Origin: an uncultured Eubacteriales bacterium
GTDB lineage: Bacteria > Bacillota > Clostridia > Tissierellales > Peptoniphilaceae
DNA: 36,445 nucleotides
Direction of reading: 5' to 3'
Assembly: GCA_900540185.1 (NCBI GenBank)
Contig: UQFH01000011.1
Span: forward strand, 1 to 36,445
Shown here: one piece after another, positions 22,789-30,271 of the stretch
Layout: each line of letters begins with the position of its first letter
Position numbering within the stretch: the first letter of the stretch is position 1
Made by a program: the position numbers and the translations under genes
Notes under the pieces: model-generated
Seen by the model: the letters and a program-made list of their open reading frames with translations, nothing else
The model's database searches: none
Told to the model about the DNA's origin: nothing

Positions 22789-22870
22789 GGCGGCGATACA
22801 CCTTTTTATCTCATCTCACGACGAAATCACAGATTTTTGTTCGATGGATAAAAAAACTGGTCGCCGCTAC
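22789..22870 (+). repeat. R4 palindromic repeat
   Basis: Same unit as 22194-22274 with a handful of changes; ends complementary (GGCGGCGA and TCGCCGC). Confidence 0.88.
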
Positions 22871-22909
22871 GACAATGTTTACCATATTATACAATTATTA
22901 AACACTGTT

Positions 22910-23033
22910 ATTTGCGAGGAATTTTCGATGAGAAACGCTTAGATGAAATGTTTTTGGAGTGAGGCATATTGATAAATATGTCGCAGCGACAAAAACACGA
23001 AATCAAGCGTTTATCGCGAAAAGGCCCGCAAAT
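22910..23033. repeat. HP124 palindromic repeat, copy E
   Basis: 124 bp. Tip is CATATT (22965-22970) with AATATG (22975-22980), a third base-paired version of the tip. Middle helix TGTTTTT pairs with AAAAACA. Confidence 0.92.
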
Positions 23034-23038
23034 AAATC

Positions 23039-23076
23039 AAAAAAATGTTGCATGTTGAACCTTTCCCCATGCAACA
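23039..23076 (-). terminator. Intrinsic terminator of the rsmI-nurA-herA-glgA operon
   Basis: TGTTGCATG (23046-23054) pairs perfectly with CATGCAACA (23068-23076), followed by seven T on the minus strand. It is the first clear terminator after the glgA-like gene, more than 300 bp beyond its stop, so the repeats between would be transcribed. Confidence 0.78.
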
Positions 23077-23077
23077 C

Positions 23078-23241
23078 ATTCGCAGATAAAATTGATGAAA
23101 AACGGTTAGTGCGAGACTTTTTTTGGAGCGAGGCGTTTCTGGCGGGAGGACATCGTTGTTCCTTTCGTCACAACGTATGCCATCCCGCTACGTCCTGCGT
23201 TTGCAACATCATACATTCCCAAAAATTTTATCGCATAAAAA
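23078..23241. repeat. HP124/R2 composite repeat
   Basis: Left side resembles HP124 (AAAAACGGTTAG, TTTTGGAGCGAGGCG), the centre is an R2 hairpin (23143-23192), the right end is TTTTATCGC. Parallel to the composite at 2084-2227. Confidence 0.72.
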
Positions 23242-23257
23242 TCCCATAAACACCGTT

Positions 23258-23383
23258 ATTTGCGAGGATATTTTGATGAGATGCGCCGCAAACTCAATTT
23301 TTGATTGCGCAGGTGTGCTCATTTGCACTCCGAGCAATCAAATAATTGAAGTTTGCAAGCAGGTCGCAAAATAGCCCGCAAAT
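23258..23383. repeat. HP124 variant F with replaced interior
   Basis: Ends match HP124 (ATTTGCGAGGATATTTTGAT and GCAAAATAGCCCGCAAAT), but the 80-bp interior is unrelated and forms its own stem: GCAAACT/AGTTTGC, TGATTGC/GCAATCA, GTGC/GCAC. It ends 12 bp before the glgA-like stop codon at 23396. Confidence 0.85.
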
Positions 23384-23395
23384 AAACCCCAAAAA

Positions 23396-24835
23396 TTATT
23401 CCGATATTTCTTCAAACAACCTCAAATATTCCTCCGCCGTTTTTTCCCAACTGCTGTCTTTCATAAGCGCGTTTCTTCGCATTATCTCAAGCGTTTCCGG
23501 ATCTTCTTCGTAGAGGCGTTTCGCTTCGTCGATTGCGGCGAGAAAATCGCTTTGTTTCATGTTTTGAAAAACGATTCCGTCGCCTTTTCGGGTGAATTTG
23601 TTATATTCGCGAACTCCGTCTCTCAGCGTTCCCGTGTCCCGAACAATCGGAATTGCGCCGTATCTTTGAGCGATCAAATGATTCAGCGCCTGTATTTCGG
23701 TGCGCGACGGCATGAGGAAGAAATCGCTCCCCGCCATAACGCGAATCGCTTCTTTCTCGTTTACATACAGTTTCACCGAAACATTCTGTGGATACTCCTG
23801 CTCTTTTTCCAAAAGTTTATCCTCATACGCCGGCTCGCCCGTGCCCATAATGATTATGTTAAAGCCCGCCTCAATCATATAGTCGATGTTTTCGTAGACA
23901 AAGTCCACGCCCTTTCGTGTAATAAGGCGACCTATAATCGAAATTAAAGGTCTTTCAAAACCTGATAGCGAGTAGTAGCTCATAACGCCTTGTTTGTTTA
24001 TTGCCCTGTCGGCGAGTGTGTCTGCGCCGAAATTCTGGAAAATTGCAGGATCCTTTTCCGGGTCATAACGTCTGTGGTCGATTCCGTCCAAAATCCCCGT
24101 CACCTTAAACGAGTTAGCAGTCAAGAGATTGTCGAGATTGCTGCCGTAGTATGGGCTCACAATTTCCTCTTTAAGCGACGGTGCCGGAAGCGTGATATAA
24201 TCGGCGGAATCGATTCCCGCTTTCAAGAAGTTTACCGCCTTGAAATATTTATACTCGCGGTCCTCCATAAGCTCGAGCGGAAGGCTCGCAATCGAGTCCA
24301 TGTCCTTCGCCGGATAAATGCCTTGGTTTCTGATGTTGTGAATCGAAAGCACCGTCTTTATGCCGTGATAAAAACTGTCCACTTGCCTTTTCGTCTTGAT
24401 GCACGCCGGAATAAGGCTCGACGCATAGTTGTTCACGTCGATGATGTCCGGTTTGAAATCAATCTCCTTCATCATGAGGTTCACCGCTTTGTTGAAGAAA
24501 ATAAATCTCTCCGCATCGTCCCTTTCGCCGTAAATCCTCGGTCTGTCGAAATACACGTCGGAGTCGACAAAATAAAACAAAACTCCCTCAACATCGAGAC
24601 TCAAAATTGTTGCGGTGTGCACCTTGTATCCCAAATCGACCACAAAGCTCTTCACAAATCGAAGACTCGAGTTGTAGTCGGTCTTTATGGATTTAAAAAG
24701 TGGCATGACAAGCCTTACGTCGGTGTTCAGCTCTTTGAGTTTTCTCGTTAAATTGTATGTGAAGTCCGCCATATTTGAAGTTCTAACAAACGGCAGCGCT
24801 TCTGTTGTTACAAATAAAATTTTAAGCTTTTTCAT
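23396..24835 (-). CDS. Divergent glycogen/starch synthase-like glycosyltransferase (GT5)
   Basis: A 479-residue two-domain GT-B protein similar to GlgA along its length. Recognisable parts are HNIRNQGIY, GIDHRRYDPEKDP, IGRLITRKGVDFV and PSRTEIQAL...RYGAIPIVRDTGTLRDGV. Several GlgA hallmarks are changed: the ADP-glucose-binding KTGGL loop is RTSNM (residues 18-22), the HDWH segment is NNYAS, and EPCGL is EIQAL. Catalysis on ADP-glucose is therefore doubtful. No other glycogen gene is in the window. ATG 24835 has GGAG at 7 nt and lies 14 bp inside herA, the last gene of the rsmI-nurA-herA operon. Confidence 0.78.
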   Translation of the reverse strand: MKKLKILFVTTEALPFVRTSNMADFTYNLTRKLKELNTDVRLVMPLFKSIKTDYNSSLRFVKSFVVDLGYKVHTATILSLDVEGVLFYFVDSDVYFDRPRIYGERDDAERFIFFNKAVNLMMKEIDFKPDIIDVNNYASSLIPACIKTKRQVDSFYHGIKTVLSIHNIRNQGIYPAKDMDSIASLPLELMEDREYKYFKAVNFLKAGIDSADYITLPAPSLKEEIVSPYYGSNLDNLLTANSFKVTGILDGIDHRRYDPEKDPAIFQNFGADTLADRAINKQGVMSYYSLSGFERPLISIIGRLITRKGVDFVYENIDYMIEAGFNIIIMGTGEPAYEDKLLEKEQEYPQNVSVKLYVNEKEAIRVMAGSDFFLMPSRTEIQALNHLIAQRYGAIPIVRDTGTLRDGVREYNKFTRKGDGIVFQNMKQSDFLAAIDEAKRLYEEDPETLEIMRRNALMKDSSWEKTAEEYLRLFEEISE

Positions 24836-26630
24836 ATTTATCTCCAAACGGTGTTTCCGTCTTTTTATAGTAGCCCTCTCCGGATTTTCTGTCCAAAAAC
24901 GCGATGAGTTCCTTGCTGTCCATGCCCTTTCCGGCTTTGCTTAGCTCGGTCATAACGATATTTAAATCGAGCACTTTTATCGGAAGGAATCTGTCCAAAA
25001 TTTCAACGATTTCCTCGTCCATCGACTCCTTCATCATGCCCAATTCATCGAACGGATTTTCGCTCTTCGGCTGATGGCTGATGGCTTTTCTTATTCTTAT
25101 AAACATCGTCCTTCCCATGACGGCACTCGAGAAGAACACATTACCACTTCTGAGATACGGAAGTCTTGCCGATTCGTCCGGCGAGATGTCCGTTTCTTCT
25201 TTAATCGTTTGAATGTCCGTCTGTCTCGTAGTTCTAAAAATAAATTTCGAGTTCAGCTGTGCGGTCGTCGTGTCGTCCAGAATCGACGGTCTTTGCGTTG
25301 CGAGCGCCAGAAAAACTCCGTACTTACGTCCTTCCTGTGCGATTTCACGTATAATCGCCTTCGACGGTCTCGGGTCGCCTTTCGGTGCAAAGTTGTGCGC
25401 TTCGTCTATAACCGACACAAACGGCGGAAAGAAATGCTCAGCACTACCGTCGTGCTCGTCTTTGTAGGTGCGCCTCATGTAATAGAGCGACCTCAAAATA
25501 TAACTCATATAAACGAGCAAAATTCGCATCTCGCCCCTGATGACAACAGTCTTCGATTGCTTCAGTGCGTTTATTATTTCGCGGCTCGTGAAGTTAAAAA
25601 TCCCGGTCGATTCAATTCTTTTAAAACGCCATCTGATGGCTTTTATGACCGACAAATTCGACGAGCGCACAAAACGTTTGTAGTTCTTGTACAAAGTGCT
25701 TATTCTGTTTCCTTCGGGTCCCGGATTTTCGGCTATATATTTTTCGATGTCCGCAGACGTTCCGATTTCCAAAAGCTCTATGAGCGACTCGATTTTCGTA
25801 TTGAAACTGTCGGCGCTTTCGTTTTTTTCGAGCGCCATTTCAATGAAAGACGACTGCGCATCGCTCAAATCTCCGGCAGATTTCAAAAGATAAATCAAAT
25901 CGAAGCTCGAAAGGTCCTTAAACTCGATTCCGGCGTCGACACCCACATTAAAAATCGTGTACTTGTCCTTAAATCTGTCGTCGTCCGATTCAAAACTCAT
26001 CTCATTGTGCGGATCGCTCACAATCGTCGGGATATTAAGGCGCATAAGCTCCTCGATAAAAACTCTTATGCCGTAGCTTTTTCCCGAGCCGGAGCCGCCG
26101 AAGATTCCGATGTGCGGATAGTCCTTCATCGACCACAAATCAAAAATCGCCGGAAGCTCGTATTGCTCCCTCTCCTCTTTGTCCTCAAACATTGTGAAGA
26201 GGTCCTTGTATTTTTCGTCGGCGTATTTGTAAAGCTCGTCCGTGTTTTTTATCGCACCGAGCACGAGTCCCTTTTTGTCGTCAGTTCGAATGAGTATATC
26301 CTTGATTTCGTCAAACTCCGGCACGACAACTTCGGAGCCGGTCTCAATCGGATAAGGCGCTTCGCTCAAAAGGCGCACCTTCGCGATGTAAATCTTTTCG
26401 TTGTCAATGTCGTAACCAAGGTCCTTTAAAACCTCGAGTACATGCGTGTCCGCCATATCGCTGTCCGGCTTCAGCGGCATAAATCTGTTGTATGCATGCG
26501 TCTTCGTCGTTTCGCAAATCAAATCCCCCTGATTTTTGTCGCGAATCTTAAGATATTCATTTATCCTTATCGGATTTTCCCTCTCAACGATGTATGCCTC
26601 GCTGCTTGTAGTCATTCCAATAACTTTCAT
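24822..26630 (-). CDS. herA: HerA-family DNA-translocating ATPase
   Basis: A 602-residue protein with an N-terminal beta-barrel-like region (about 1-100) and a HerA/FtsK-type ATPase. Walker A is GGSGSGKS (about 178-185), Walker B is VSVIDEAHNF, and the sensor region reads LATQRPSILDD...QLNSKFIFRT. HerA forms a hexamer that pumps DNA and works with NurA nuclease in end resection; this is best known in archaea and also occurs in bacteria. The start ATG 26630 shares a base with the nurA stop (TAATG) and has AGGTGG. Such tight coupling supports a HerA-NurA complex here. Confidence 0.9.
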   Translation of the reverse strand: MKVIGMTTSSEAYIVERENPIRINEYLKIRDKNQGDLICETTKTHAYNRFMPLKPDSDMADTHVLEVLKDLGYDIDNEKIYIAKVRLLSEAPYPIETGSEVVVPEFDEIKDILIRTDDKKGLVLGAIKNTDELYKYADEKYKDLFTMFEDKEEREQYELPAIFDLWSMKDYPHIGIFGGSGSGKSYGIRVFIEELMRLNIPTIVSDPHNEMSFESDDDRFKDKYTIFNVGVDAGIEFKDLSSFDLIYLLKSAGDLSDAQSSFIEMALEKNESADSFNTKIESLIELLEIGTSADIEKYIAENPGPEGNRISTLYKNYKRFVRSSNLSVIKAIRWRFKRIESTGIFNFTSREIINALKQSKTVVIRGEMRILLVYMSYILRSLYYMRRTYKDEHDGSAEHFFPPFVSVIDEAHNFAPKGDPRPSKAIIREIAQEGRKYGVFLALATQRPSILDDTTTAQLNSKFIFRTTRQTDIQTIKEETDISPDESARLPYLRSGNVFFSSAVMGRTMFIRIRKAISHQPKSENPFDELGMMKESMDEEIVEILDRFLPIKVLDLNIVMTELSKAGKGMDSKELIAFLDRKSGEGYYKKTETPFGDKYEKA

Positions 26631-27526
26631 TACATCCACCTCTTTTGTCTTGCCTCATCCAAATAAAGCCTTTTAACGTCCTCCGAAATATATTTCTTTA
26701 TAAAATATTGCATATCCTTGTCGGTCACTTTCGCATATTTATCCACAATGTCCAAAATAAACGGAATGCCGCGACTCATGTCCGGCGTAAGCGTGCGAAC
26801 GAGATTTGTTATGAGTTCCCGTTTGTCCACCGAAAATGTCGGAAAGTCAATCGAAATAGCCATCGGGTCGTTCCCCGGTCGAAGATAAATCGTGCTTATT
26901 GCGCTCTCCTTTTTCAAGTTGAACTCGTCATAGAGAAAAAACGCTTCGCCCGGAGCGAGCTTTCCAAAAAAGAGTTCTCTGTCGAAGCCGTCAATGCCTA
27001 GTTTCTTCGCAACCGAACGGCTCTTCATGTCCTCGATAACGCCCATAAAAAGTGTGCCCCGCTCTTTCACAAGCTGGAGGAGCTCCTTATACTCATCCTC
27101 CGCATCCGCAATATATCTTATAAGTCCCCCGTCCATCAAAAGCGCCTTCGAATCGTATTTTAAAAGCCCCTTCTTCGCTGCGATGACCTCGAGCTTTGAA
27201 AGCTCGGACTTCGGCGAGACCTCAACGTCCACAAGCGGACTTAATATTCGCACTTCTTCGACCATCTCGCGCTTCATATCCGGAATATAACACGCGCGAA
27301 GAAAATGGATAATATTCGGGTCCGCTCCGCCGTACGAATTGTTAGAGCCGTCGACCGCAGCGATTCCCTTCGGAAGAAAGCTCTCCATCTCCTCATCCGT
27401 CAAATGGCGCGACATAAAAAACTCGCCGAGTGTCGAAAGCTTTTCCTTTGTCACTTCGGTTTTCAGCCTCTTGTGTTTATCCAGCAGCCTGTCGTTAAAA
27501 GATTTAAAAATTTCTTCTATTTCCAT
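26630..27526 (-). CDS. nurA: NurA-domain nuclease
   Basis: A 298-residue protein. The first metal-binding motif is AAVDGSNN (Asp59), followed by LLMDGGLIRYI, and later FILDIVDKYAKVT. These acidic positions match the RNase H-like active site of NurA 5'-3' nucleases. It is 5 bp behind rsmI and overlaps herA by a base. Role: DNA end processing together with HerA; repair or defence use cannot be told apart from sequence. Confidence 0.87.
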   Translation of the reverse strand: MEIEEIFKSFNDRLLDKHKRLKTEVTKEKLSTLGEFFMSRHLTDEEMESFLPKGIAAVDGSNNSYGGADPNIIHFLRACYIPDMKREMVEEVRILSPLVDVEVSPKSELSKLEVIAAKKGLLKYDSKALLMDGGLIRYIADAEDEYKELLQLVKERGTLFMGVIEDMKSRSVAKKLGIDGFDRELFFGKLAPGEAFFLYDEFNLKKESAISTIYLRPGNDPMAISIDFPTFSVDKRELITNLVRTLTPDMSRGIPFILDIVDKYAKVTDKDMQYFIKKYISEDVKRLYLDEARQKRWM

Positions 27527-27531
27527 AACAC

Positions 27532-28347
27532 CTATTCCTTTGAATTTTTTAAAACAAAATCATAGATTTCATTTCTCTTGATTTCTTCATTTTTGTACTC
27601 TTCTTTAATCTGTTTCAAAATGCTCTTTGCGCTCATTCCGCTCTCCATGAGCTCCCGAACTCTCGGCCAAATGTCGACCGCCTTTTCCTCGCCCCCTTCA
27701 ACCAAAATCACCATCTCTCCTTTAAACGTGATTTTGTCGAATGGAATTTCAGAAAAATTAAATCGCAAAGTCTCCTCGTAAATTTTTGAAATCTCCCTTA
27801 CGAGTGCGGCATTTCTGGTTTTAAAAACCGTTTGCATATCGAGAAGCGTTTCCTCCGCTCTGTGCGGCGATTCATAAAAAATGAGAGTTTGAGTCATGTC
27901 CTCGAGGCTTTCCAGCTTTTTCATGCGCTCGTTTTTCTTCGGCGGAAGGAATCCGATGAATGTAAATTCGTCGGTTGAGAGTCCGGAGTTCACAAGCGCC
28001 GGCACAAACGCCGTTGCGCCCGGAAGAGTTCGAACGAACTTTGCGTCGATTTCCGAAACCAAAATGCCGCACGGGTCGCTGATGCCCGGAGTTCCCGCGT
28101 CGCTTATGACGGAAATCGTCTTCCCCGAATAGACGAGCTCAATTATCTCGTCGACTTTCGAGCGTTCGTTAAACTTGTGAAAAGAGCGCCTTTCGGTTTT
28201 TATGTCGTAAAAATTCAAAAACACCGCACTCGTCCTTGTGTCTTCGCAATAAATATAATCGCTCGACTTCAAAACCTCAATCGCCCTGTAAGTTATATCC
28301 TTGAGATTTCCGACCGGAGTCGGAACTATGTAAAGCATTCCTTCCAC
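27532..28347 (-). CDS. rsmI: 16S rRNA (cytidine-2'-O) methyltransferase RsmI
   Basis: A 271-residue tetrapyrrole-methylase-fold enzyme. Marks are LYIVPTPVGNLKDIT, CEDTR, ISDAGTPGISDPG-type segment (here ISDAGTPGISDPCG), LPGA and FYESPHR. It 2'-O-methylates C1402 of 16S rRNA. GTG at 28347 is preferred since GGAGGG lies 6 nt upstream; ATG three codons later has no proper spacing. Promoter with extended -10 TGGTATAAT at 28367-28375. First gene of the nurA-herA-glgA operon. Confidence 0.93.
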   Translation of the reverse strand: MEGMLYIVPTPVGNLKDITYRAIEVLKSSDYIYCEDTRTSAVFLNFYDIKTERRSFHKFNERSKVDEIIELVYSGKTISVISDAGTPGISDPCGILVSEIDAKFVRTLPGATAFVPALVNSGLSTDEFTFIGFLPPKKNERMKKLESLEDMTQTLIFYESPHRAEETLLDMQTVFKTRNAALVREISKIYEETLRFNFSEIPFDKITFKGEMVILVEGGEEKAVDIWPRVRELMESGMSAKSILKQIKEEYKNEEIKRNEIYDFVLKNSKE

Positions 28348-28366
28348 TTCAATCCCTCCACCTTTT

Positions 28367-28375
28367 ATTATACCA
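28367..28375 (-). promoter_or_regulatory. Extended -10 promoter of the rsmI operon
   Basis: TGGTATAAT on the minus strand, about 20 bp before the rsmI start. No good -35. It is divergent from the pepF promoter, and AAATAGT/ACTATTT (28403-28426) lies between the two. Confidence 0.6.
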
Positions 28376-28449
28376 CATTTTGGAATCCATTTCTCGAAAT
28401 TTAAATAGTAATTTAAATCACTATTTTTGTACAAATACAAATAGATTTA

Positions 28450-28458
28450 TGTTATAAT
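28450..28458 (+). promoter_or_regulatory. pepF promoter, extended -10
   Basis: TGTTATAAT with TATAAT at 28453-28458; a TTGTAC at 28427-28432 is 20 bp away, too far to be a good -35. Transcription would start about 13 bp before the AGGAGG site. Confidence 0.65.
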
Positions 28459-28477
28459 AGTTTCAGGAGGTATTTTT

Positions 28478-30190
28478 ATGACTAAAGAAACAAACTTAAC
28501 ATTTGAAGAGTTTAAATACGAAAGACCGCATTTTGACAAAATTGTAAAGATTATCGGTGAGGAAACTGAAAAACTTGAAAAGGCATCCAATAAAGACGAA
28601 GCGATTGAAACCTACTTCAACGTTTCAAAAGTTTTGGACGACCTCGATTCATACGGCACATTGGTTTCCATAAGAAACTCAATCGACACAACCGACAAGT
28701 TCTACGACGACGAAATGAACCACTTTTCGGAAGAAGGTCCGAAGATTGAAGAAGCGACCGTAAAATATGAAAAGGCATTTTTGGACAGCAAATTTAAAGC
28801 TGACCTCGAAGAACGTTTCGGCTCATATTTAATCAAAAAATACGAAAATGATTTACTCACATTCAAACCTGAAATCATGGAAGATTTGGTTGAAGAATCA
28901 AAACTTTCAATAGAATATCAAAAGCTCATCGCATCCTGCCAAAAAGAATGGGATGGCGAAAAGCTCAATTTGACACAACTTGGCAAACACACCCAAGACA
29001 AAGACAGAGAAACGAGAAAGAAAGCGACAAAACTCGTTGCGGAATTTTTCGAAGAAAACCTCGATAAATTTGACGAAATCTATGATAAGATGGTCAAAGT
29101 AAGAGATAGAATGGCTAAAAAACTCGGCTACGAAAACTATGTAGACCTCGGATACAAGAGAATGGGTCGTGTCGACTACGGCAAAGATGAAGTTGCAAGC
29201 TACAGAAAGCAAATCATCGAAGACGTCGTTCCTCTCGCAACCGAACTCAGAAAACGTCAATCCAAGAGAATCGGCATCGACGATTTGAAATTCTACGACG
29301 AAGGACTTCAATTCGAAAACGGAAACGCAAAACCTCACGGCGACAGAGAATGGTGCGTTGAACGCGCAAAGAAAATGTACGCTGAACTAAGCCCTGAAAC
29401 CGACGAATTTTTCAACTTCATGCTCGACCGTCACCTCTTTGACCTCGATGCAAAACCGGGCAAAGCGGGCGGCGGATACTGCACATATATGTCAAAATGG
29501 AGATGTCCGTTCATCTTTGCAAACTTCAACGGCACAACCGGAGACGTCGAAGTCCTTACACACGAAGCTGGACACGCATTCCAAGTCTACAACAGCCGCG
29601 ACTTCGAAGTGAGCGAATACTTGTGGCCGGGAATGGAAAGTGCTGAAATCCACTCAATGAGTATGGAATTTTTCACATGGCCGTGGATGAATCTTTTCTT
29701 CGAAAATGAAGAAGACAAATTCAAATTCCAACATCTTCAAGGCGCAGTTCTCTTCCTTCCATACGGCGCATTAATCGACGAATTCCAACACTTTGTCTAT
29801 GAAAATCCTGAAGTTTCACCGAAGGAAAGAAGAGCGAAATTCCGCGAACTCGAAAAGAAATATCTTCCGCACAGAGACTACGACGGCATAAAAGTTCTCG
29901 ACGACGGCGGATTCTGGCTAAGACAAGGACACATTTTCGGAAGTCCGTTCTACTACATCGACTACACACTCGCTCAAGTTTGCGCATTCCAATTCTGGAA
30001 AAAGAACAGAGACAACCACGAAAATGCTTGGAGTGATTATTTGAGACTCTGTAAAACGGGCGGCAAAAAACCTTTCAAAGGTCTTCTCGAAGTTGCAAAA
30101 CTCGAAAACCCGTTTGTTCCGGGAACAATCAAAAAAGTCATCGAACCGATCAAGGCATATCTCGATTCAGTCGACGACAGTAAATTCTAA
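28478..30190 (+). CDS. M3-family oligoendopeptidase (PepF-like)
   Basis: A 570-residue zinc peptidase. The metal motif is HEAGH (residues 362-366, in EVLTHEAGHAFQVY), with the third ligand expected in the following SAEIHSMSMEF segment. The YCTYMSKWRCPFIFANFNG stretch before it is typical of PepF-like M3 enzymes. It cleaves short peptides in the cytoplasm; no signal peptide is present. ATG 28478 has AGGAGG. It is the only plus-strand gene among the chromosomal block and has its own promoter and terminator. Codon use is like that of the surrounding house-keeping genes. Confidence 0.93.
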   Translation: MTKETNLTFEEFKYERPHFDKIVKIIGEETEKLEKASNKDEAIETYFNVSKVLDDLDSYGTLVSIRNSIDTTDKFYDDEMNHFSEEGPKIEEATVKYEKAFLDSKFKADLEERFGSYLIKKYENDLLTFKPEIMEDLVEESKLSIEYQKLIASCQKEWDGEKLNLTQLGKHTQDKDRETRKKATKLVAEFFEENLDKFDEIYDKMVKVRDRMAKKLGYENYVDLGYKRMGRVDYGKDEVASYRKQIIEDVVPLATELRKRQSKRIGIDDLKFYDEGLQFENGNAKPHGDREWCVERAKKMYAELSPETDEFFNFMLDRHLFDLDAKPGKAGGGYCTYMSKWRCPFIFANFNGTTGDVEVLTHEAGHAFQVYNSRDFEVSEYLWPGMESAEIHSMSMEFFTWPWMNLFFENEEDKFKFQHLQGAVLFLPYGALIDEFQHFVYENPEVSPKERRAKFRELEKKYLPHRDYDGIKVLDDGGFWLRQGHIFGSPFYYIDYTLAQVCAFQFWKKNRDNHENAWSDYLRLCKTGGKKPFKGLLEVAKLENPFVPGTIKKVIEPIKAYLDSVDDSKF

Positions 30191-30204
30191 TATTGAATTT
30201 TACA

Positions 30205-30235
30205 AACGCTTATTCATTTGAATAGGCGTTTTTGT
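30205..30235 (+). terminator. Intrinsic terminator after pepF
   Basis: AACGCTTATTC pairs with GAATAGGCGTT (one wobble), followed by a T-rich tract. It lies about 20 bp after the stop. Confidence 0.82.
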
Positions 30236-30242
30236 TTGCAAT

Positions 30243-30267
30243 AAAAAAGGAAGCGCGCATTGCTTCC
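30243..30267 (-). terminator. Intrinsic terminator after the ABC half-transporter
   Basis: GGAAGC (30249-30254) pairs with GCTTCC (30262-30267), then six T on the minus strand. Back to back with the pepF terminator, as expected for convergent genes. Confidence 0.85.
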
Positions 30268-30271
30268 CGTT

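Larger units (their letters stand above)
22043..23395. other. 1.35-kb gene-free interval of repeats upstream of rpmH
   Basis: Holds the rpmH promoter, R4 (22194-22274), R2 (22365-22416), HP124 copy D (22517-22640), an R3 end (22644-22695), a second R4 (22789-22870), HP124 copy E (22910-23033), a terminator (23039-23076), an HP124/R2 composite and HP124 variant F. I searched by eye for TTATCCACA-type DnaA boxes and found none, so there is no support for an origin. Confidence 0.82.

Noticed and set aside
22959..23374. Short open frames (83-96 codons) upstream of the glgA-like gene
   Set aside because: They lie fully inside HP124 and R2 repeats, in frames not kept between copies.
22043..23395. 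Replication origin
   Set aside because: Expected from gene order, but no DnaA-box cluster, no AT-rich unwinding region linked to boxes and no dnaA gene.
26730..26750. TTATCCACA DnaA box within nurA
   Set aside because: Single occurrence inside coding sequence; expected by chance in AT-rich DNA.
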